DNA from: UBA1723 sp045641065
Lineage (GTDB): Bacteria > Bacteroidota > Bacteroidia > Bacteroidales > Paludibacteraceae
Length of the DNA: 16,253 nucleotides
Assembly (NCBI GenBank): GCA_045641065.1
Contig: JAZUGF010000017.1
Location: forward strand, 1-16,253
Reading direction: 5' to 3'
Made by a program: the position numbers and the translations under genes. Below are positions 14,093 to 16,253 of the stretch, one piece after another (the first letter of the stretch is position 1; the number at the start of each line of letters is the position of its first letter). The notes beneath the pieces were generated by a model. That model was not told the origin of the DNA. It saw only the letters and a list, made by a program, of their open reading frames with translations, and made no database searches.

Positions 14093-15343
14093 ATGAGAAC
14101 ACTAAAAGATCAGATTGTAGCCTGGATTCAGGACTACTTTGCAAAGAACGGAGATGCGAATACTAAGGCGTTGATTGGTATCAGCGGTGGAAAAGATAGT
14201 ACTGTTGTAGCTGCAGCTTGTGTGGCAGCACTTGGTAAGGATCGTGTTGTAGGTGTGATGATGCCGAATGGCGTTCAGAAAGATATAAATGACAGTAAGC
14301 GAGTATGTGAGTTTTTGGGCATCAAAAACTATGAAATCAATATCAAGGGTGCATACGACGCGTTGGCTGACGAGATCACTACAAAGACTGCAGGAGAGGC
14401 TACTCCACAGTTTAAGACTAATACTCCAAGCCGTTTGAGAATGGCGACACTATATGGTGTGGCTGCCATCATCGGAAACTGCCGTATAAGCAACAACGGC
14501 AACAAGAGCGAATGTATGATGGGTTACTTCACTATCTGGGGCGACGGTGCAGGTGATTTCGCACCATTGGCCAACCTATATGTAAGCGACGTCATCAGAT
14601 TAGGACAGGAGTTGGGATTGCCTGAGGATTTGGTTAAGAAGGCACCGAGCGACGGAATGTGTGGTATGACCGACGAGGATAATCTTGGTTTCACATATGC
14701 TGAGGTGGAGAAGGTAGCAAGAGGATTCTACGACGATGTAAATCCAGAGACTGCAAAGAAGATCAAGAATAAGATCAACGGAATGCAGTGGAAAGCCAAA
14801 CTACTTAATCTTCCAAAATTCGTTCCAGAGCAGAAAGTGTTGGCGATTATTGACGCACAGAACGACTTCATTGACGGAAGCCTTGGTGTAGGTATGGAGA
14901 AGTGGAAGAAGGCGAAAGCAGCCATCATCGAGTTGATGAAGACAGAGAAATACGACAGCATCGTCTTCACTAAAGATTGGCATCCAGCAAACCACTGCAG
15001 CTTCAAGGCACAGGGAGGAATGTGGCCAAACCATTGTGTGGCAGGGCAGAAGGGTGCAGATGTAGACGGTGATTTGTTTGCCGTTGAGATTCCAAGCGTC
15101 ACTCTAAACAAGGGTTGCGATCCTAACGTAGAGGAGTATGGAATAGACGTGTTGCCAAACGTCGACAATGTGAAAGAGCTTCATCTTGTAGGTCTATGCT
15201 ACGACTACTGCGTACAGAGCTGTGCAAAGGAGACTGCCAAGACTCATCCGAACACAAGAATCGTAGTGAAGAAGGCAGGCACCGTCGCAATTGATGATAA
15301 TGCCAAGATCGATTGGGAAGGACTTGGAATAGAGGTTGAATAA
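14093..15343 (+). CDS. nadE-pncA: Fusion of ammonia-type NAD synthetase (NadE) and nicotinamidase (PncA), 416 aa
   Basis: Predicted bifunctional cytoplasmic enzyme. Residues 1 to about 240 are a short NAD synthetase (NaAD + ATP + NH3 to NAD) with the PP-loop SGGKDS (31-36), the GDGAGDFAPLANLY segment (150-163) and PSDGMCGMTDEDNLGFTY (185-202). There is no nitrilase domain, so it should use free ammonia. Residues about 248-412 are an isochorismatase-fold nicotinamidase (nicotinamide to nicotinate + NH3). Catalytic Asp254, Lys340 (NKGCDP) and Cys373 (DYCV) are present. So are metal ligands Asp295, His297, His301 and His314 (DWHPANH and WPNHC), matching the layout of M. tuberculosis PncA. Both active sites look intact and one uninterrupted frame joins them by a short linker near 240-248. 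The nicotinamidase half releases the ammonia that the synthetase half uses. It is the third gene of the pncB operon. Confidence 0.93.
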   Translation: MRTLKDQIVAWIQDYFAKNGDANTKALIGISGGKDSTVVAAACVAALGKDRVVGVMMPNGVQKDINDSKRVCEFLGIKNYEINIKGAYDALADEITTKTAGEATPQFKTNTPSRLRMATLYGVAAIIGNCRISNNGNKSECMMGYFTIWGDGAGDFAPLANLYVSDVIRLGQELGLPEDLVKKAPSDGMCGMTDEDNLGFTYAEVEKVARGFYDDVNPETAKKIKNKINGMQWKAKLLNLPKFVPEQKVLAIIDAQNDFIDGSLGVGMEKWKKAKAAIIELMKTEKYDSIVFTKDWHPANHCSFKAQGGMWPNHCVAGQKGADVDGDLFAVEIPSVTLNKGCDPNVEEYGIDVLPNVDNVKELHLVGLCYDYCVQSCAKETAKTHPNTRIVVKKAGTVAIDDNAKIDWEGLGIEVE

Positions 15344-15348
15344 TTAAT

Positions 15349-15403
15349 ATCGGCTACCGTACAGGTCCATCGGACCTATTTCGCGAAAGCGACGGTAGCC
15401 GAT
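15349..15403 (+). ncRNA. Three-way-junction RNA structure after nadE-pncA
   Basis: Stem P1 is a perfect 12-bp helix (15349-15360 with 15392-15403). Inside it, P2 is a perfect 6-bp hairpin (AGGTCC 15363-15368, loop ATC, GGACCT 15372-15377). P3 is CGC-GAAA-GCG (15382-15391), a GNRA tetraloop. A five-base T-run at 15410-15414 follows the next few bases. It begins 5 bp after the stop codon, so it may be an elaborate terminator/3'-end stabiliser for the NAD operon or the start of a leader element for the next gene. The fold is read directly from pairing; the role is unknown. Confidence 0.6.
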
Positions 15404-15404
15404 T

Positions 15405-15432
15405 CCATGTTTTTGACAACGTCAAAATATGG
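15405..15432 (+). terminator. Second stem-loop in the nadE-pncA / ATPase gap
   Basis: CCAT..TTTTGAC (15405-15417) pairs with GTCAAAA..ATGG (15421-15432) around an AAC loop: a perfect 7-bp inner stem and a 4-bp outer stem separated by a small internal loop. It directly follows the three-way junction. No U-run follows it. Confidence 0.4.
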
Positions 15433-15444
15433 TGTCGGATGCAC

Positions 15445-15478
15445 GTGTAAACATAGCCCCGGTGTGTAAACCCGGGGC
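15445..15478 (+). repeat. Direct repeat GTGTAAAC with GC-rich hairpin
   Basis: GTGTAAAC occurs at 15445-15452 and 15464-15471, a 19-bp period. GCCCCGG (15456-15462) and CCGGGGC (15472-15478) form a perfect 7-bp GC stem whose loop contains the second copy. This is the third structured element in 130 bp. It has no U-run and lies about 70 bp before the ATPase gene. Confidence 0.5.
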
Positions 15479-15502
15479 GGATTCGCATAATTGAATTCCA
15501 TA

Positions 15503-15530
15503 TTCGCAACATTTTCATTATCTTTGCGAA
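15503..15530 (+). promoter_or_regulatory. Promoter of the right-edge ATPase with an overlapping inverted repeat
   Basis: TATCTTTG (15519-15526) is a perfect -7 box, 24 bp before ATG 15551. TTCGCAA (15503-15509) and TTGCGAA (15524-15530) are perfect inverted 7-mers spaced 14 bp apart; the right arm overlaps the end of the -7 box. A repressor bound here would block the promoter, so autoregulation is possible. Function is inferred. Confidence 0.55.
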
Positions 15531-15550
15531 AATTCCATAAAAACGAGATT

Positions 15551-16253
15551 ATGAAATTTCCAATAGGTATACAGACATTTGAAAAGATAATTGAAGGCGG
15601 TTATGTCTATGTAGACAAAACTGATCTGGTATACAAATTAGTTTCCTCAGGAGAATATTATTTCTTGAGCCGCCCACGTCGTTTCGGCAAAAGTCTGCTT
15701 ACCACAACATTGGAGTCTTATTTCCTTGGTAAAAAGGAACTTTTCAAAGGCCTCGCTATTGATTCGTTGGAGACGGAATGGATTGAATATCCGGTTTTTC
15801 ACCTTGATTTCTCAGGGAATAAGTATATTCACGAGAATGAACTAAGTAGTGTGGTCAATCTGTTTTTGGAAGAATGCGAAAGCAAGTACGATCGTAATTT
15901 AAGTGAGGTGACATTTGGATCTCGTTTCCAAGGTGTTATAAAACGTGCATACGAGAAAACCGGAAAGAAAGTGGTTATTCTTGTCGATGAGTATGACAAA
16001 CCATTGACTGACACCATCGGAAATTCTGACATTCAGGATGCGAACCGCTCTATTTTGCAAGAATTGTATGGGGTATTCAAAAATTCTGACAGATACATCA
16101 AATTCACATTCTTGACTGGCGTCACTCGTTATGGCAAATTGGGCATCTTCAGCGCCGCAAATAACCTTAAAGATATTTCCAACGACGATAACTATTCCAG
16201 CATTTGTGGTATTTCTGAAAGAGAGTTGCATAAATATTTTGATGGGGAGATTG
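15551..16253 (+). CDS. AAA-ATPase_like / PD-(D/E)XK nuclease-superfamily protein, N-terminal part
   Basis: The gene is cut by the window edge; 234 codons are visible without a stop. It begins MKFPIGIQTFEKIIEGGYVY, followed by VDKTDLVYKL and the P-loop variant RPRRFGKS (41-48). Walker B is VVILVDEYDKPL (141-152), and a TFLTGVTRYGK segment (about 185-195) occupies the sensor region. This is the family pairing an AAA-ATPase_like domain (PF09820) with a C-terminal PD-(D/E)XK nuclease-superfamily domain (DUF1703). The family is very abundant in Bacteroidetes and its cellular role is not established. The nuclease domain would lie beyond the window. It is a different family from the DUF4143 protein at 9370 though similar in design. 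ATG 15551 is supported by the -7 box 24 bp upstream. Confidence 0.9.
   Translation, partial: MKFPIGIQTFEKIIEGGYVYVDKTDLVYKLVSSGEYYFLSRPRRFGKSLLTTTLESYFLGKKELFKGLAIDSLETEWIEYPVFHLDFSGNKYIHENELSSVVNLFLEECESKYDRNLSEVTFGSRFQGVIKRAYEKTGKKVVILVDEYDKPLTDTIGNSDIQDANRSILQELYGVFKNSDRYIKFTFLTGVTRYGKLGIFSAANNLKDISNDDNYSSICGISERELHKYFDGEI

Noticed and set aside
14728..15168. A 146-codon minus-strand open frame
   Set aside because: It is antisense to the nicotinamidase half of the fusion gene and has no start signals. The sense frame carries all catalytic residues.

Overview
The window looks like Bacteroidales chromosome, most likely Prevotella-like (inference). The main reason is that almost every gene start lies downstream of a Bacteroidetes-type -7 box (TAnnTTTG), once with a correctly spaced -33 TTTG. 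Most genes lack a Shine-Dalgarno sequence. The gene content also fits: a Bacteroidetes-style CzcA efflux operon, DUF4143 and AAA-ATPase_like proteins, and an NhaC antiporter.

Layout. Positions 1-1034 are a degraded or accessory edge: a possible transposase C-terminus with a hairpin terminator, AT-rich inverted repeats, one unrecognised small gene (355-684), and a frameshifted relic of an IS5-type transposase ending at the 3' end of the histidine kinase. Positions 1031-8445 (minus strand) hold a tripartite heavy-metal-type efflux operon (outer-membrane factor, lipoprotein adaptor, RND pump) followed by an OmpR-family response regulator and a histidine kinase. The 182-bp divergent region before it carries facing promoters and a helically phased four-hexamer repeat that looks like the regulator's operator. 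A small SAM methyltransferase is read the other way from it. Positions 9225-10707 hold an AAA/DUF4143 gene preceded by an exact 20-bp direct repeat containing promoter-like boxes. Positions 10780-12111 encode an NhaC-type antiporter whose 5' coding end carries a GC-rich hairpin element.

Positions 12136-15343 are an NAD salvage operon: nicotinate phosphoribosyltransferase (pncB), a Nudix hydrolase, and a fusion of ammonia-type NAD synthetase (NadE) with nicotinamidase (PncA). Together they cover nicotinamide to nicotinate, nicotinate to NaMN and NaAD to NAD. Only the NadD adenylyltransferase step is absent. The Nudix enzyme may clean up ADP-ribose or related dinucleotides. The fusion joins the first and last steps of the Preiss-Handler route in one polypeptide. 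After it come three strong stem-loops in about 130 bp, the first folding as a neat three-way junction. The window ends inside an AAA-ATPase_like/PD-(D/E)XK-family gene with an inverted repeat around its -7 box.

Most noteworthy: the NadE-PncA fusion, the three-way-junction RNA after it, the phased operator of the efflux operon, and the paired 20-bp repeat before the DUF4143 gene. No tRNA, rRNA or CRISPR array was seen.
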